A stretch of DNA of 50,427 bases from Gammaproteobacteria bacterium HGW-Gammaproteobacteria-3 (GCA_002843155.1 PGZD01000011.1:1-50427), one strand, 5' to 3'. Numbered from the stretch's first letter, positions 1 to 9,688 are shown. A program made the numbers and translations. The notes: generated from the letters alone by a model not told the origin.

Positions 1-82
1 AACCCGCTCGGCAATCGTTTTGAATGCGGATTCGACTTCCCGAGAAGGGCGACTCCACTAAAAGTTAGGCCGCCAATTTTTA

Positions 83-1408
83 TTGTCCGACAGGCTCCTG
101 GTGCAGATCATGGCGGGTCGTTTGAACTTGAACAGCCGTAATAGTAGCAAGCCACCCTCATCAAATCGATTTGGCAATGGCGGAAATGGCGATAAAGGGG
201 GCACCGGCAAAAAACCCGGAGGTCAACCGGGGCGCATCGGCACCACGCTGGAAAAGATTGATAATCCCGATGTGATTAAACCCCTGACGGTCGACCGGAG
301 TCTTTTGCCGCCCGGCGACTATACGGTGGTCGGTTTCGACTCTCGCCAAGTGTTTGATATTGACATCCGACGCGTCGTGATCGAATACCAAGCCGAAATC
401 TTGGAAAATCAGCAGGGGCAACGTTTTACCGCGCCCTTTCCAGCGAGTGTGACTAAAGCCGTTCAGTACGGCAACGGCGTCAAAGCCCAGTCGGTGTATT
501 TGTCGCAGTATCAATTGATTCCCTATAACCGGGTTCAAGAGCATTTTCAGGAGCAACTGGACTTGCCCATCAGCGAAGGGTCGATTTTTACCTATAATCA
601 ACAGGCCTATGAACTGCTTGAGCAGTTTGAGCAAAAGCTGATCGTCAAACTACTCCATACGCGGGTAATTCATGCCGATGAGACTGGCATCAATATCAAT
701 GGCAAAAACCGCTGGTTACACTGCGTGTCCAGTCCGCTGTGGACGCTGTATTATGCGCATGAAAAACGCGGACTGGAGGCCATGGCAAGCTTACCCCTGT
801 TAACACTGTTTTCCGGTATCCTGGTTCACGACCATTGGAAACCGTATTTCAAACTCATTTGTCAACATGCCTTATGCAATGCCCATCATTTACGGGAATT
901 GGCTTTTGCCCATGAAGAAGAGGGCCAGGCCTGGGCAAAATTGATGATCGATCTATTAGAAAGCATTCTGGATGAGGTTTATTCACAGGGCGGGATGTTA
1001 CCTGAAGATCAAGCCGTTCGGTACCGCGAACAATACCGGGCGATATTGACGCAGGCGGAGTTGGAATGCCCGCCACCGCCAGAGCCGGAAGGACAAGACC
1101 GCAAAAAGAGGGGACGCATCAAACGGAGCAAATCCCGAAATTTACTGGAACGATTGCGCAATTTTGAGCAAGAAACGCTACGCTTCATGACCGACGAGGA
1201 GGTATCCTTTACCAATAATCAGGGGGAAAATGATATTCGCATGACCAAGTTGCATCAGAAAATTTCCGGTTGCTTCCGATCTATGGAGGGGGCGAAAATC
1301 TTTTGCCGTGTGCGTAGTTATTTATCGACTTGCCGTAAAAACGATGTCTCCGCCACCGATGCACTGACTATGCTTTTTGAAGGCAGATTGCCGGACTTTA
1401 TTCTTTAA
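83..1408 (+). CDS. IS66-family transposase (TnpC-like), N-terminus possibly shortened
   Basis: This is a DDE transposase of the IS66 family. The N-terminal NSRNSSKPPSS motif followed by a Gly/Lys-rich linker (residues 18-50) is the family hallmark. The three acidic residues are visible in HADETG, in VHDHWKPY and in the C-terminal TNNQGEND block, which is followed by KISGCFRS, so the catalytic core looks intact. The annotated start is a TTG at 83; ATG at 110 is the first ATG in frame and a stop lies in frame at 59. The leucine-zipper-like segment that usually precedes NSRNSSKPP is nearly absent, so the N-terminus may be lost. No tnpA or tnpB is visible, but the window begins only 82 bases upstream. 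Family assignment is firm; activity is uncertain. Confidence 0.9.
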   Translation: MSDRLLVQIMAGRLNLNSRNSSKPPSSNRFGNGGNGDKGGTGKKPGGQPGRIGTTLEKIDNPDVIKPLTVDRSLLPPGDYTVVGFDSRQVFDIDIRRVVIEYQAEILENQQGQRFTAPFPASVTKAVQYGNGVKAQSVYLSQYQLIPYNRVQEHFQEQLDLPISEGSIFTYNQQAYELLEQFEQKLIVKLLHTRVIHADETGININGKNRWLHCVSSPLWTLYYAHEKRGLEAMASLPLLTLFSGILVHDHWKPYFKLICQHALCNAHHLRELAFAHEEEGQAWAKLMIDLLESILDEVYSQGGMLPEDQAVRYREQYRAILTQAELECPPPPEPEGQDRKKRGRIKRSKSRNLLERLRNFEQETLRFMTDEEVSFTNNQGENDIRMTKLHQKISGCFRSMEGAKIFCRVRSYLSTCRKNDVSATDALTMLFEGRLPDFIL

Positions 1409-1462
1409 CTGCATGAGCGCGTGTATCATGCCAAACCAATATCATAATTTGGGAGGGGTTGT

Positions 1463-1482
1463 TAATTACGCTGAGTAATTAC
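1463..1482. mobile_element. Probable right end of the IS66 element
   Basis: Read from 1482 backwards on the minus strand, the sequence begins GTAATTACTCAGC. IS66-family ends characteristically begin with GTAA. The site lies 74 bases beyond the transposase stop and holds a small internal inverted repeat (TAATTAC, 5-base loop, GTAATTA). If this is the tip, the expected 8-bp target duplication is CATGGTTT at 1483-1490. The left end lies outside the window, so this cannot be confirmed here. Confidence 0.5.
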
Positions 1483-1631
1483 CATGGTTTAAAAATAAAA
1501 CCTGCTCAAGTTATTTCATGCACATTCCTTATCACATTATAAAGTCTGATAAGTATCAACCTTACATTCTCCACGCTATACTTGGCATGATCGTGGCTAT
1601 GGCCGCTCTTATTAAGCCCGCTTAACGTATA

Positions 1632-2678
1632 ATGAATCCAAATCAGGTTGCCATGCCACAAACCTTTGCTATTCCGGCCTGGCCATACGCCTATGGCGGC
1701 CCTTGTGGGCAAGGCGTTATTCGCAGCATTCCCGAAGATTTTGTGGTCAGGGAAAATCTTGCTTTCGAGCCTTCAGGAACCGGCGAACACGCCTTTTTAC
1801 AACTACAGAAAAGCGGCGAAAATACCGAATACGTCGCCCGGCAATTAGCCCGCTTTGTCGGTGTCAGGCAACGTGATGTCGGCTATGCCGGGTTGAAAGA
1901 TCGTCATGCGCTGACCACGCAGTGGTTCAGTGTCTGGCTGCCGGGAAAACCGGACCCCGATTGGCAAGGCTTTGCATCGGAAACGATAACAGTGCTGCAA
2001 GCGATTCGGCATACGCGCAAGTTGAAACGCGGTGTCTTGTCCGGTAACGATTTTGAGCTGTCGATTCGGGATTGGCAAGGCGACAAGGTGCGGCTGGCCG
2101 AGCAGTTGGCGGCGATAAAAAGCGGCGGCATAGCCAATTATTTCGGTGCGCAGCGCTTTGGTCTGCATGGGCAAAATGTCAACAAGGCATTGGCTTTGTT
2201 TCAGGGCATGCGGGTTAAACGCGAGCAGAGAAGCCTCTATTTATCCGCCGCCCGCGCGTATTTGTTCAATCAGGTGCTGGCGCAGCGCGTAACCTTGCAG
2301 AACTGGAATGTGCCGGTGGCGGGCGATGCGTTGATTTTCGACGGCGGCCGGGGCTATTTTAAAGCCGATACTATCGATGCCGCTACCGCCGCGCGCGTCG
2401 CCGCTTTGGACATTCATCCCAGCGGCGTGTTGTGGGGCAGTGGCGTAACCGATGTTTCGGCCGCAGCCCTGGCTATTGAAGCTGATGTGATCGGACGTTT
2501 TGAGGCTTTGGCGCAGGGTTTGATAGCTTCCGGTATGTCCGCCGAGCGGCGAGCCTTGCGGGTCAGGGTAAGGAATTTGGCCTGGCATTTTTCGGCGGAT
2601 GACGAATTGAAACTGCGTTTTGCTTTACCGGCGGGCAGCTATGCGACCGCTTTGTTACGAGAAATAATCGAATTATAA
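1632..2678 (+). CDS. truD: tRNA pseudouridine synthase D
   Basis: TruD converts U13 of some tRNAs to pseudouridine. The 348-residue length matches the family. The motif GLKDRHALTTQW carries the catalytic Asp (residue 90 from this start) and NYFGAQRFG is the other family signature; the C-terminal LPAGSYATALLRE also fits. Two starts are possible: ATG 1632 overlaps a TATAAT-like hexamer and lacks a ribosome site, while ATG 1653 is preceded by a weak CAGG and fits the family N-terminus equally well. The stop is 9 bases before uppP, so the two are probably co-transcribed. Confidence 0.93.
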   Translation: MNPNQVAMPQTFAIPAWPYAYGGPCGQGVIRSIPEDFVVRENLAFEPSGTGEHAFLQLQKSGENTEYVARQLARFVGVRQRDVGYAGLKDRHALTTQWFSVWLPGKPDPDWQGFASETITVLQAIRHTRKLKRGVLSGNDFELSIRDWQGDKVRLAEQLAAIKSGGIANYFGAQRFGLHGQNVNKALALFQGMRVKREQRSLYLSAARAYLFNQVLAQRVTLQNWNVPVAGDALIFDGGRGYFKADTIDAATAARVAALDIHPSGVLWGSGVTDVSAAALAIEADVIGRFEALAQGLIASGMSAERRALRVRVRNLAWHFSADDELKLRFALPAGSYATALLREIIEL

Positions 2679-2687
2679 GAGGATAAG

Positions 2688-3515
2688 ATGGATTGGATAC
2701 TGGCTTTAAAAGCCTTAATTTTGGGAATTGTTGAAGGATTGACTGAATTTTTGCCAATATCAAGCACCGGGCATTTAATTCTGACGGCGGATTTGCTGGG
2801 TTTCAATGGCGGTACCAGCAAAGTGTTTTTAATCGTCATTCAGACCGGCGCTATTTTGGCTATTTGCTGGGAGTATCACATCAAAATAGCGGCCATTATC
2901 GCCGGTTTGTTTAAACGGGATGCGGCGGCGCTGAAGTTCACCGTGAACCTGATGATTGCCTTCATGCCTCTGGCCTTTCTGGGACTGTTGTTCGGCAGCT
3001 TGATCAAGACCTATTTATTCAAGCCGATTCCGGTGGCTCTGGCCTTTATTGTGGGCGGCATCATCATTTTCTGGGCGGAGAAGCGGGATCATCGCATCCG
3101 CATTCATGTTGTTGAAGAATTGACCCGGCTCGACGCGTTAAAGCTCGGGTTTGCCCAGGCTCTGGCCTTGATTCCCGGCACTTCGCGTTCCGGTTCAACG
3201 ATTATCGGCGGCCTGCTGTTTGGCCTGTCGCGCAAGGCCGCGACTGAATTTTCCTTTTTTCTGGCGATACCGACGCTGATTATTGCTAGTTTGTATGATT
3301 TGTACAAACATTGGGCCTTATTGCATAACGCCGACTTGCCGCTTTTCGGCGTCGGGCTTCTGGCCGCGTTTTTCAGCGCCTTGTTGGCCGTGCGCGCGCT
3401 ATTGCGCTATATCAGTCATCACGACTTTACCGTTTTTGCTTGGTATCGCATCGTGTTCGGATTGCTGGTGATCGTTACAGCTTATGGCGGCTGGGTTAAA
3501 TGGACGGTTGATTAA
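2688..3515 (+). CDS. uppP: Undecaprenyl-diphosphatase (UppP/BacA)
   Basis: This integral membrane enzyme dephosphorylates undecaprenyl diphosphate to recycle the lipid carrier for peptidoglycan and other envelope polymers; its over-supply gives bacitracin resistance. At 275 residues it has the usual size. Motif 1 (EGLTEFLPISSTGH, about residues 16-29) and motif 2 (PGTSRSGSTI, about 164-173) are intact, with multiple hydrophobic helices between. An AAGAGGA ribosome site precedes the ATG, 9 bases after truD. The gene is convergent with smrB. A MITE begins 8 bases beyond its stop without altering the protein. Confidence 0.96.
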   Translation: MDWILALKALILGIVEGLTEFLPISSTGHLILTADLLGFNGGTSKVFLIVIQTGAILAICWEYHIKIAAIIAGLFKRDAAALKFTVNLMIAFMPLAFLGLLFGSLIKTYLFKPIPVALAFIVGGIIIFWAEKRDHRIRIHVVEELTRLDALKLGFAQALALIPGTSRSGSTIIGGLLFGLSRKAATEFSFFLAIPTLIIASLYDLYKHWALLHNADLPLFGVGLLAAFFSALLAVRALLRYISHHDFTVFAWYRIVFGLLVIVTAYGGWVKWTVD

Positions 3516-3644
3516 GAATATTTGTAACTATTCAACCCGTTGATTAAGCTTTTCATACGCAGGCCGGAAAGGCGAGCGCTTACGGCAAAAAGGCTGGAGA
3601 TCCGAGTTACGACTGGTAAAAAGGGATCGAAGGCGGCGCTAAGT

Positions 3645-3670
3645 GTGTAGGAGCCCGATTCATCGGGCGA
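3645..3670. repeat. REP-like palindromic repeat, copy 1
   Basis: The copy reads GTGTAGGAG followed by GCCCGATTCATCGGGC, which folds as a 6-bp stem (GCCCGA/TCGGGC) with a TTCA loop. The GTAGG-plus-palindrome layout resembles extragenic REP elements of gammaproteobacteria. A second direct copy lies at 3804-3828 in the same MITE. Confidence 0.6.
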
Positions 3671-3768
3671 CGGGCGCGGAGGGGATTTTAGCGCGCCCAA
3701 ACCTTGAGGCATAGACCGGTCGCTACGCTTAACAACCAACCGGGTTTTGAGGTTTTGTCTTCGTTTAT

Positions 3769-3788
3769 CGCTTAGGTAAACCTAAGCG
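3769..3788. repeat. Perfect 8-bp hairpin inside the MITE
   Basis: CGCTTAGG and CCTAAGCG form an uninterrupted 8-bp stem around a TAAA loop. It is followed by the small palindrome GCGCCTACGGCGC. There is no T-run, so a rho-independent terminator is not indicated. Confidence 0.55.
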
Positions 3789-3803
3789 CCTACGGCGCGC
3801 AAG

Positions 3804-3828
3804 GTGTAGGGGCCGATTCATCGGGCGA
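3804..3828. repeat. REP-like palindromic repeat, copy 2
   Basis: This is a direct repeat of the 3645-3670 copy with one base missing in the left arm: GTGTAGGGG then GCCGATTCATCGGGC. It lies 3 bases inside the right terminal repeat of the MITE. Confidence 0.6.
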
Positions 3829-3837
3829 ACAGAATAG

Positions 3838-4407
3838 TTACGAATATTTTTCACTGTCGTCACTGTATTTATCAGATAACCGCAGTAACACCCAAACCGC
3901 TCCGGCGCCGCCTTTTTTGGGCGGCGTGGAGCAGAAAGCCTGCACGTCGCGGTGTTGCCGAAGCCATAAGTTAAGATTGTTTTTCAGCACCGGCAGACCT
4001 TCCTGCGAACGGTAACCTTTACCGTGGACGATACAGACGCAGCGACAGCCGTCCTCGACGCAATCGCGTAAAAACAGCAATAGCTGGTGCTTGGCTTCAT
4101 GACTGTTCAAGCCGTGTAAATCAATTTCAGCGTCCAGGCCGTAGTAGCCCCGACGCAGTTTTTTCAGGACGTTTTTTTGCAGGCCCGAACCGATAAAGTA
4201 CAAGGTGTCTTCAAGGCTCAGCGTTTCATCGACAAAAATGGACGCATCGAGCGCCTGCTCGGTATCGGTGTCATGCCGAAGCCTCGGCGCAGCTACAGGG
4301 TTGCGCGGTTTTTTTAAGAGCACCGTATCGCTTTTAACGGGACGGACTTTACCGACCGATTGCCGGAACAGCTCGCGCTCTTCTTGAGATAAGTTTTTTT
4401 TTCGCAC
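3838..4407 (-). CDS. smrB: Smr-domain endonuclease, SmrB-like
   Basis: The Smr domain occupies the C-terminal half, with DLHGLNSHEA (about residues 96-105) and the VHGKG block near 128, both typical of the family. The N-terminus (SQEERELFRQSVG, then Lys/Arg-rich) and the KKLRRG motif before DLHG match E. coli SmrB (about 183 residues; here 189). SmrB acts on collided ribosomes by cutting mRNA between them, so a role in translation quality control is likely. The gene is divergent from surE, with 75 bases between them. Its TAA stop lies in the right end of the MITE; without the insertion the frame would also end at once, in TCT-TAA, so the product is unchanged. Confidence 0.85.
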   Translation of the reverse strand: MRKKNLSQEERELFRQSVGKVRPVKSDTVLLKKPRNPVAAPRLRHDTDTEQALDASIFVDETLSLEDTLYFIGSGLQKNVLKKLRRGYYGLDAEIDLHGLNSHEAKHQLLLFLRDCVEDGCRCVCIVHGKGYRSQEGLPVLKNNLNLWLRQHRDVQAFCSTPPKKGGAGAVWVLLRLSDKYSDDSEKYS

Positions 4408-4482
4408 GCAAGCTGATTTTAAAGTGAGAAGTTGCTAATATAAGGAATTTTATAGCTTATCAGTGATCAGGGCGACTTAAAA

Positions 4483-5223
4483 ATGCACATTTTGTTAAGC
4501 AATGATGACGGCTATCTGGCCCGTGGCCTGAATACATTGGCGAAGGCGTTGAGCGAACACGCCCAAATCTCGGTAGTCGCGCCGGACAGAAACCGCAGTG
4601 CGGCCAGTAACTCCCTGACCCTGGAGATGCCGTTACGGGCGCTTGTTGCCGACAACGGTTTTATTAAAGTGGACGGTACGCCGACCGATTGTGTGCATTT
4701 AGCCATTACCGGATTGTTGGAACACGAACCGGACATGATCTTTGCCGGTATTAATCACGGCTCCAATCTGGGTGATGACGTTATCTATTCGGGCACCGTT
4801 GCCGCAGCCACTGAAGGCCGTTTTTTAGGATTGCCGGCGCTGGCCATTTCACTGGCGGCCAGCGAACCGGTACATTTTGATACGGCCGCGCATGTGGCGG
4901 TGACCTTGCTGCACCGATTGCTAAAAAAACCCTTGCCCAAAGATACCATTCTCAATGTCAATGTACCGGATTTGCCTTTAACCAAACTTAAAGGTTATCA
5001 GGCCACGCGCCTGGGACAACGCCACAAGTCCGAGCCGGTAATCAAAAGCCTGGACCCGCGCGGCCGGACTATTTACTGGGTTGGTCCGCCCGGACAAGAG
5101 CAGGACGCAGGGCCCGGCACCGATTTTTACGCCATTAAAACAGGTTATGTCTCGATCACGCCTCTGCAACTGGATTTGACCTGGTATGAACGTATAGATG
5201 CTGTAAAAAGCTGGTTGTCTTGA
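4483..5223 (+). CDS. surE: 5'/3'-nucleotidase SurE
   Basis: SurE is a metal-dependent nucleoside monophosphatase linked to stationary-phase survival. The N-terminal SNDDG (residues 6-10) supplies the metal-binding Asp pair, and [20 protein letters not shown] and YSGTVAAA are intact. The 246-residue length is normal. Its stop is 12 bases before the ATG of pcm, and the surE-pcm pair is conserved across gammaproteobacteria. Confidence 0.96.
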   Translation: MHILLSNDDGYLARGLNTLAKALSEHAQISVVAPDRNRSAASNSLTLEMPLRALVADNGFIKVDGTPTDCVHLAITGLLEHEPDMIFAGINHGSNLGDDVIYSGTVAAATEGRFLGLPALAISLAASEPVHFDTAAHVAVTLLHRLLKKPLPKDTILNVNVPDLPLTKLKGYQATRLGQRHKSEPVIKSLDPRGRTIYWVGPPGQEQDAGPGTDFYAIKTGYVSITPLQLDLTWYERIDAVKSWLS

Positions 5224-5234
5224 GGAGACGAAGT

Positions 5235-5894
5235 ATGCTGCAAAACATTCAAGGCATAGGCATGACCTCGATGCGCACCCGGGAGCGCATGGTTGAAAGG
5301 CTGGAGCAGCAGGGTATTAAAAATCATAAAATTCTTGATGTGATGCGCACCACGCCGAGGCATTTATTTGTCGATGAAGCGCTGGCCAGTCGGGCTTATG
5401 AAGACACGGCCTTACCGATAGGCTACAATCAGACCATTTCCCAGCCTTATATCGTCGCAAAAATGACCGAGTTGTTGCTGGAAGCGGGGCCCTTGTCCAA
5501 AGTGCTGGAGATCGGCACCGGCTGCGGTTATCAGACAGCTATTCTGGGGCAACTGGTCGATCACGTTTATACCGTGGAGCGCATTCAGCCGCTACAGAAA
5601 AAAGCCAAAAACCTGGTTTGGTCGCTGCAAATCAAAAATATCAGCTATCTTTACAGCGACGGCGGCTGGGGCTGGGTCGACCATGCTCCGTATGACGGCA
5701 TCATGGTAACGGCCGCGCCGCCGGAAATTCCGGAAATGCTGCTTCGGCAAATGGCGCCGGGCGGCGTCATGCTGATTCCGATCGGACGCGCGGGCGGACA
5801 GGAGTTGCAACGGGTGCGGCACACCGAGGCCGGGTTTGAAGTTGAAGTGCTGGAACCGGTCAGTTTCGTTCCCTTTTTATCAGGCAAGCAATAA
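5235..5894 (+). CDS. pcm: Protein-L-isoaspartate O-methyltransferase
   Basis: Pcm methylates L-isoaspartyl residues to start repair of aged proteins, using S-adenosylmethionine. The SAM-binding motif [13 protein letters not shown] and the upstream PRHLFVDEA and [13 protein letters not shown] blocks are characteristic. ATG 5235 is preferred because AGGAG lies 8 bases upstream; a longer frame begins at TTG 5220, overlapping the surE stop. From 5235 the protein is 219 residues, close to the family norm. The gap to the downstream membrane gene is 2 bases, indicating one operon. Confidence 0.95.
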   Translation: MLQNIQGIGMTSMRTRERMVERLEQQGIKNHKILDVMRTTPRHLFVDEALASRAYEDTALPIGYNQTISQPYIVAKMTELLLEAGPLSKVLEIGTGCGYQTAILGQLVDHVYTVERIQPLQKKAKNLVWSLQIKNISYLYSDGGWGWVDHAPYDGIMVTAAPPEIPEMLLRQMAPGGVMLIPIGRAGGQELQRVRHTEAGFEVEVLEPVSFVPFLSGKQ

Positions 5895-5896
5895 CC

Positions 5897-6472
5897 ATGT
5901 TTCAAAAACTCTATGACCGGGCCCTGGTATGGTCCAGACACCGCCATGCTTTAAAATACCTGTGCGCGCTCAGCTTTGCCGAATCGTCTTTTTTTCCGGT
6001 GCCGCCCGATGTGATGCTGGCGCCCATGGCGTTGGCGCAGCCGAAGCGGGCTTTCAATTTTGCGTTGTGGACGACTTTGGCATCGGTGCTGGGCGGTATT
6101 CTGGGTTATCTGATCGGCTTTTTTCTATTCGACACGATTGCGCCCTGGCTTGGGACTACGCATTATTGGCCCCGTTATTTAACGGCCCGGCAATGGTTTG
6201 CCGACTGGGGCGTCTGGGCTGTTTTTGTCGCGGGCTTCTCGCCGATACCTTACAAAGTTTTCACCCTTGCCGCAGGCGCTTTGAACATGGTGTTCCTGCC
6301 TTTCGTGCTGGCCTCGATGGTGGGCCGAGGCGCACGTTTTTGCTTGCTGGCCTTGTTGATTGCAGCGGGCGGTGAAAAACTCGAATCGAAACTGCGCCAA
6401 TACATGGACCGGATCGGCTGGACCTTGCTGGCGCTAATCCTGGTCGGCGGGGCGGTTTACAAGTTTGCCTGA
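5897..6472 (+). CDS. YqaA/DedA-family inner membrane protein
   Basis: This 191-residue membrane protein belongs to the VTT/DedA superfamily, YqaA branch. The motif FAESSFFPVPPDVML (about residues 28-42), the glycine-rich helix near 60-75 and the PIPYKVFTLAAGA block near 114 are family signatures. DedA relatives act in lipid or proton-dependent membrane homeostasis; the substrate of this branch is not settled. It lies 2 bases after pcm. In many gammaproteobacteria a yqaA gene sits next to surE-pcm, so the order is conserved. Confidence 0.85.
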   Translation: MFQKLYDRALVWSRHRHALKYLCALSFAESSFFPVPPDVMLAPMALAQPKRAFNFALWTTLASVLGGILGYLIGFFLFDTIAPWLGTTHYWPRYLTARQWFADWGVWAVFVAGFSPIPYKVFTLAAGALNMVFLPFVLASMVGRGARFCLLALLIAAGGEKLESKLRQYMDRIGWTLLALILVGGAVYKFA

Positions 6473-6600
6473 CTATACCTTCTTAAGCCCCATTCCGACT
6501 CCGAAGTGTCCCTAATCTTTGATTCCTTGCCCAGCCAACTGTAGAGGGTTTTCAATGCCATCGACTAAAAACGATCTTTTTGATTCCGGGAGAATAAATA

Positions 6601-8400
6601 ATGACAGCCGATAACACCGCCAAACCTTTAGGCATTACCGACGTTGTACTGCGGGATGCGCATCAGTCGATATTGGCGACGCGTTTGCGCATTGAAGATA
6701 TGCTGCCGATTTGTGAAAAACTGGATAAAGTGGGCTACTGGTCACTGGAAACCTGGGGTGGGGCCACCTTCGATGCCTGTATCCGCTATCTGGGTGAAGA
6801 CCCGTGGGAGCGTTTGCGTCTGTTGAAAGCGGCCATGCCCAACACGCCCCAGCAAATGCTGTTCAGAGGTCAGAATATATTGGGCTATCGTCATTATGCC
6901 GACGATGTTGTCGATAAATTCGTCGAGCGATGTGTTGTCAACGGTATCGATGTGTTCCGTATTTTCGATGCCATGAACGACATGCGCAATATCGAGCGCG
7001 CCGTTAAAGCCGTACTCGACACTGACGCCCACGCCCAGGGCACCATTTCCTATACCGTCAGTCCGGTACACACTATTGATATGTGGTTGGCGCAAGGCAG
7101 GCAAATCGAAGACATGGGCGCGCATTCCATTTGTATCAAGGATATGGCCGGTCTGTTGACGCCTTATGCGGTGTATGAGTTGGTCAGCCGACTCAAACAG
7201 AGCGTTTCGATTCCGGTGCATCTGCATTGCCACGCCACGACCGGTCTGAGTGTGGCGACACTGCTGAAAGCAGCGGAAGCCGGGATTGACAATGTCGATA
7301 CGGCAATTTCATCGCTCAGCATGACTTACGGCCACAGCCCGACCGAAACGCTGGTGGCCGCTTTTGCAGGGCAGCCGCGCGATACCGGTCTCGACATCAG
7401 GAGGCTTGAAGATATTGCCGCGTATTTTCGCACTATCCGTAAGAAATACGCCCGGTTCGAAGGCAGTTTGCAAGGCGTGGACAGCCGCATCCTGATTTCA
7501 CAAGTGCCCGGCGGCATGCTCACCAATATGGAAAGTCAACTCAAAGAACAGGGTGCGGCCGATCGTTTCGACGAAGTGCTGGAAGAAATTCCGCGTGTGC
7601 GCGAAGATTTGGGATTTATTCCGCTGGTGACGCCCACCTCGCAAATCGTCGGCACCCAGGCTGTCATCAATATTTTGACCGGTGAGCGCTATAAAACCAT
7701 CACCAGGGAATCGGCCGGTATTTTGAAAGGCGAATACGGCGCAACGCCCGCGCCCGTCAACCGGGAATTGCAAGCGAGAGTGCTGGAAGGCGGTATGCCG
7801 ATTACTTGCCGTCCGGCCGATTTGATCGAAGCTGAAATGGATAAGCTGGTCGACGAAGTCAAAGACAAGGCTCGCGCTGAAGGCGTGAAACTGGCTGATA
7901 ATATTGAGGAGGATGCGCTCATCAACGGTCTGTTCGCCCAGATTGGCTGGAAATTCATTGCCAATCGAGGTAATCCGCAAGCGTTTGAGGCGGCGCCAAA
8001 TCCGCAATTGCCGCCATCCGACAAAACGGCCACGCCCAAACAACACGCCATTATCGAGCAGTACCGGGTCAATGTCGATGGCAGGAATTTTAATGTCGCG
8101 ATCGGGCCGGGCGGCGCGGCTCTTGATATCCAGGCCGACAATCAGCCGACTCGCGTCGTCAATGAAGCCGCAGGCCCCATTGTCTGCGGCGGCAGCGTGA
8201 TTCAGGCGCCCATGGCCGGCAATATTCTGAAAATCAATGTCAGCGTCGATAGCATTGTCAAGGAAGGTGACGTCGTGGTCATTATGGAGGCGATGAAAAT
8301 GGAAACCGAAGTTCGCGCCAAAGTCAGTGGTACGGTTTGCGGTATCAATGTCAAGGAAGGCGCGGCTGTCGCGGTCGGCGATGTCCTGATCTCGCTGTAG
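6601..8400 (+). CDS. oadA: Oxaloacetate decarboxylase alpha subunit (biotin carboxyltransferase)
   Basis: The protein has an N-terminal carboxyltransferase barrel (about residues 10-270), a conserved middle domain and a C-terminal biotinyl domain. Metal and catalytic residues are visible: D19 in LRDAHQS, K180 in IKDMAG, and H207/H209 in HLHCHAT. The biotinylated lysine is K566 in EAMKMETE, after a linker with little conserved sequence (about 460-530). The enzyme moves CO2 from oxaloacetate to biotin; with OadB this drives sodium export, or in reverse could carboxylate pyruvate. The 599-residue length is normal. A pyruvate carboxylase B-type role is the main alternative. OadB follows after 79 bases; no OadG gene is present. 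Confidence 0.93.
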   Translation: MTADNTAKPLGITDVVLRDAHQSILATRLRIEDMLPICEKLDKVGYWSLETWGGATFDACIRYLGEDPWERLRLLKAAMPNTPQQMLFRGQNILGYRHYADDVVDKFVERCVVNGIDVFRIFDAMNDMRNIERAVKAVLDTDAHAQGTISYTVSPVHTIDMWLAQGRQIEDMGAHSICIKDMAGLLTPYAVYELVSRLKQSVSIPVHLHCHATTGLSVATLLKAAEAGIDNVDTAISSLSMTYGHSPTETLVAAFAGQPRDTGLDIRRLEDIAAYFRTIRKKYARFEGSLQGVDSRILISQVPGGMLTNMESQLKEQGAADRFDEVLEEIPRVREDLGFIPLVTPTSQIVGTQAVINILTGERYKTITRESAGILKGEYGATPAPVNRELQARVLEGGMPITCRPADLIEAEMDKLVDEVKDKARAEGVKLADNIEEDALINGLFAQIGWKFIANRGNPQAFEAAPNPQLPPSDKTATPKQHAIIEQYRVNVDGRNFNVAIGPGGAALDIQADNQPTRVVNEAAGPIVCGGSVIQAPMAGNILKINVSVDSIVKEGDVVVIMEAMKMETEVRAKVSGTVCGINVKEGAAVAVGDVLISL

Positions 8401-8479
8401 ATGAGTCGATAGTCTTCTTTACTCATTAACACTAAAAACCACTTTTGCCCCGTTTCAACCTGGAATAACGAGATAGCTC

Positions 8480-9607
8480 ATGGAAAATTTAAATGCGCTC
8501 TGGCAGAGCACCGGTTTTTATAACATTCAAGCCGGGCAGTTGTTCATGATGGCGGTGGGTTTTGTTTTATTGTATCTGGCTATAAAAAGAGGCTTCGAGC
8601 CGCTCTTGCTGCTTCCGATCGGCTTTGGCGCTGTGCTCAGCAATATTCCCGTCGCTGGCATGTCCGATGAAGGCGGGCTGCTTTATTATCTCTATTACGG
8701 TATCAAAACCGGCTTGTTTCCGTTATTGATATTTATGGGTGTCGGCGCAATGACCGATTTCGGCCCCATGCTGGCCAACCCTAAAACGTTGCTGCTGGGC
8801 GCGGCCGCTCAATTCGGCATTTTTGCCACTTTACTGGGTGCTTTGGCGCTCAATATCATTCCCGGGCTTGAATTTTCGATGAAAGATGCGGCGGCCATCG
8901 CCATTATTGGCGGTGCCGATGGACCAACAGCCATTTATGTCGCATCGAAACTGGCGCCGGAATTATTGGGCGCCATTGCGGTGGCGGCTTATTCTTACAT
9001 GGCCCTGGTGCCGTTGATTCAGCCGCCTATCATGCGCGCACTGACAACACAGGAAGAGCGCTTGATCGAAATGGCGCAAATGCGCGCTGTCGGCAAAAGC
9101 GAGAAAATTCTGTTTCCGTTGATGCTGTTGGTTTTAACGGCCTTGTTGTTGCCTTCCGCAGCGCCACTGGTGGGCATGTTCTGCCTGGGCAATTTGATGA
9201 ATAGCTGCGGGGTGGTCGAACGGTTGAGCAAAACCGCGCAGAACGAGTTGATCAATATTGTCACGATATTTTTAGGGCTCTCAGTCGGCTCCAAGCTCAA
9301 TGCCGAAGCGTTCTTGAAATTTGAAACACTGGGCATACTGGCATTGGGCGCCATCGCTTTTTGTATCGGCACCGCAGCGGGTGTGCTTATGGCCAAATTG
9401 ATGAATAAATTCAGCCAAACGCCGATTAATCCTTTGATCGGTGCGGCCGGTGTTTCGGCGGTACCGATGGCGGCACGAGTTGCCAATAAAATCGGTTTGG
9501 AAGCCAATCCGCATAATTTTCTGCTCATGCATGCGATGGGACCCAATGTCGCCGGAGTTATCGGTTCGGCGGTGGCTGCGGGGATATTACTCAGCTTGGT
9601 GCATTAG
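8480..9607 (+). CDS. oadB: Sodium-translocating decarboxylase beta subunit
   Basis: This polytopic membrane protein of 375 residues decarboxylates carboxybiotin and couples this to sodium export. [17 protein letters not shown] contains the conserved Asp of the ion-binding region, and [16 protein letters not shown] near the C-terminus is also typical. The start is ATG 8480. Downstream, a SulP-carbonic anhydrase fusion begins after 81 bases on the same strand, suggesting linked handling of CO2/bicarbonate and sodium. Confidence 0.94.
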   Translation: MENLNALWQSTGFYNIQAGQLFMMAVGFVLLYLAIKRGFEPLLLLPIGFGAVLSNIPVAGMSDEGGLLYYLYYGIKTGLFPLLIFMGVGAMTDFGPMLANPKTLLLGAAAQFGIFATLLGALALNIIPGLEFSMKDAAAIAIIGGADGPTAIYVASKLAPELLGAIAVAAYSYMALVPLIQPPIMRALTTQEERLIEMAQMRAVGKSEKILFPLMLLVLTALLLPSAAPLVGMFCLGNLMNSCGVVERLSKTAQNELINIVTIFLGLSVGSKLNAEAFLKFETLGILALGAIAFCIGTAAGVLMAKLMNKFSQTPINPLIGAAGVSAVPMAARVANKIGLEANPHNFLLMHAMGPNVAGVIGSAVAAGILLSLVH

Positions 9608-9688
9608 CTGTGAAATCGAGTGCCGGTTTTGTGAGTCATCAGGACAAAATTGTCTTGCTATTTTATTATTGATTAAGAGCGTTCAGCC

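Larger units (their letters stand above)
3524..3841. mobile_element. 318-bp IS66-like MITE with 8-bp target duplication
   Basis: The element has perfect 10-bp terminal inverted repeats: GTAACTATTC at 3524-3533 and GAATAGTTAC at 3832-3841. It is flanked by an exact 8-bp direct repeat GAATATTT at 3516-3523 and 3842-3849. Ends beginning GTAA and an 8-bp duplication are features of the IS66 family, and the ends match the resident IS66 right end at 8 of 10 positions. It contains no convincing gene. Inside are two copies of a palindromic repeat and a perfect hairpin. It supplies the TAA stop codon of smrB. Confidence 0.8.

Noticed and set aside
3512-3739. 75-codon minus-strand ORF in the MITE
   Set aside because: It lies almost entirely within the transposable element and extends over the uppP stop; no protein features were seen.
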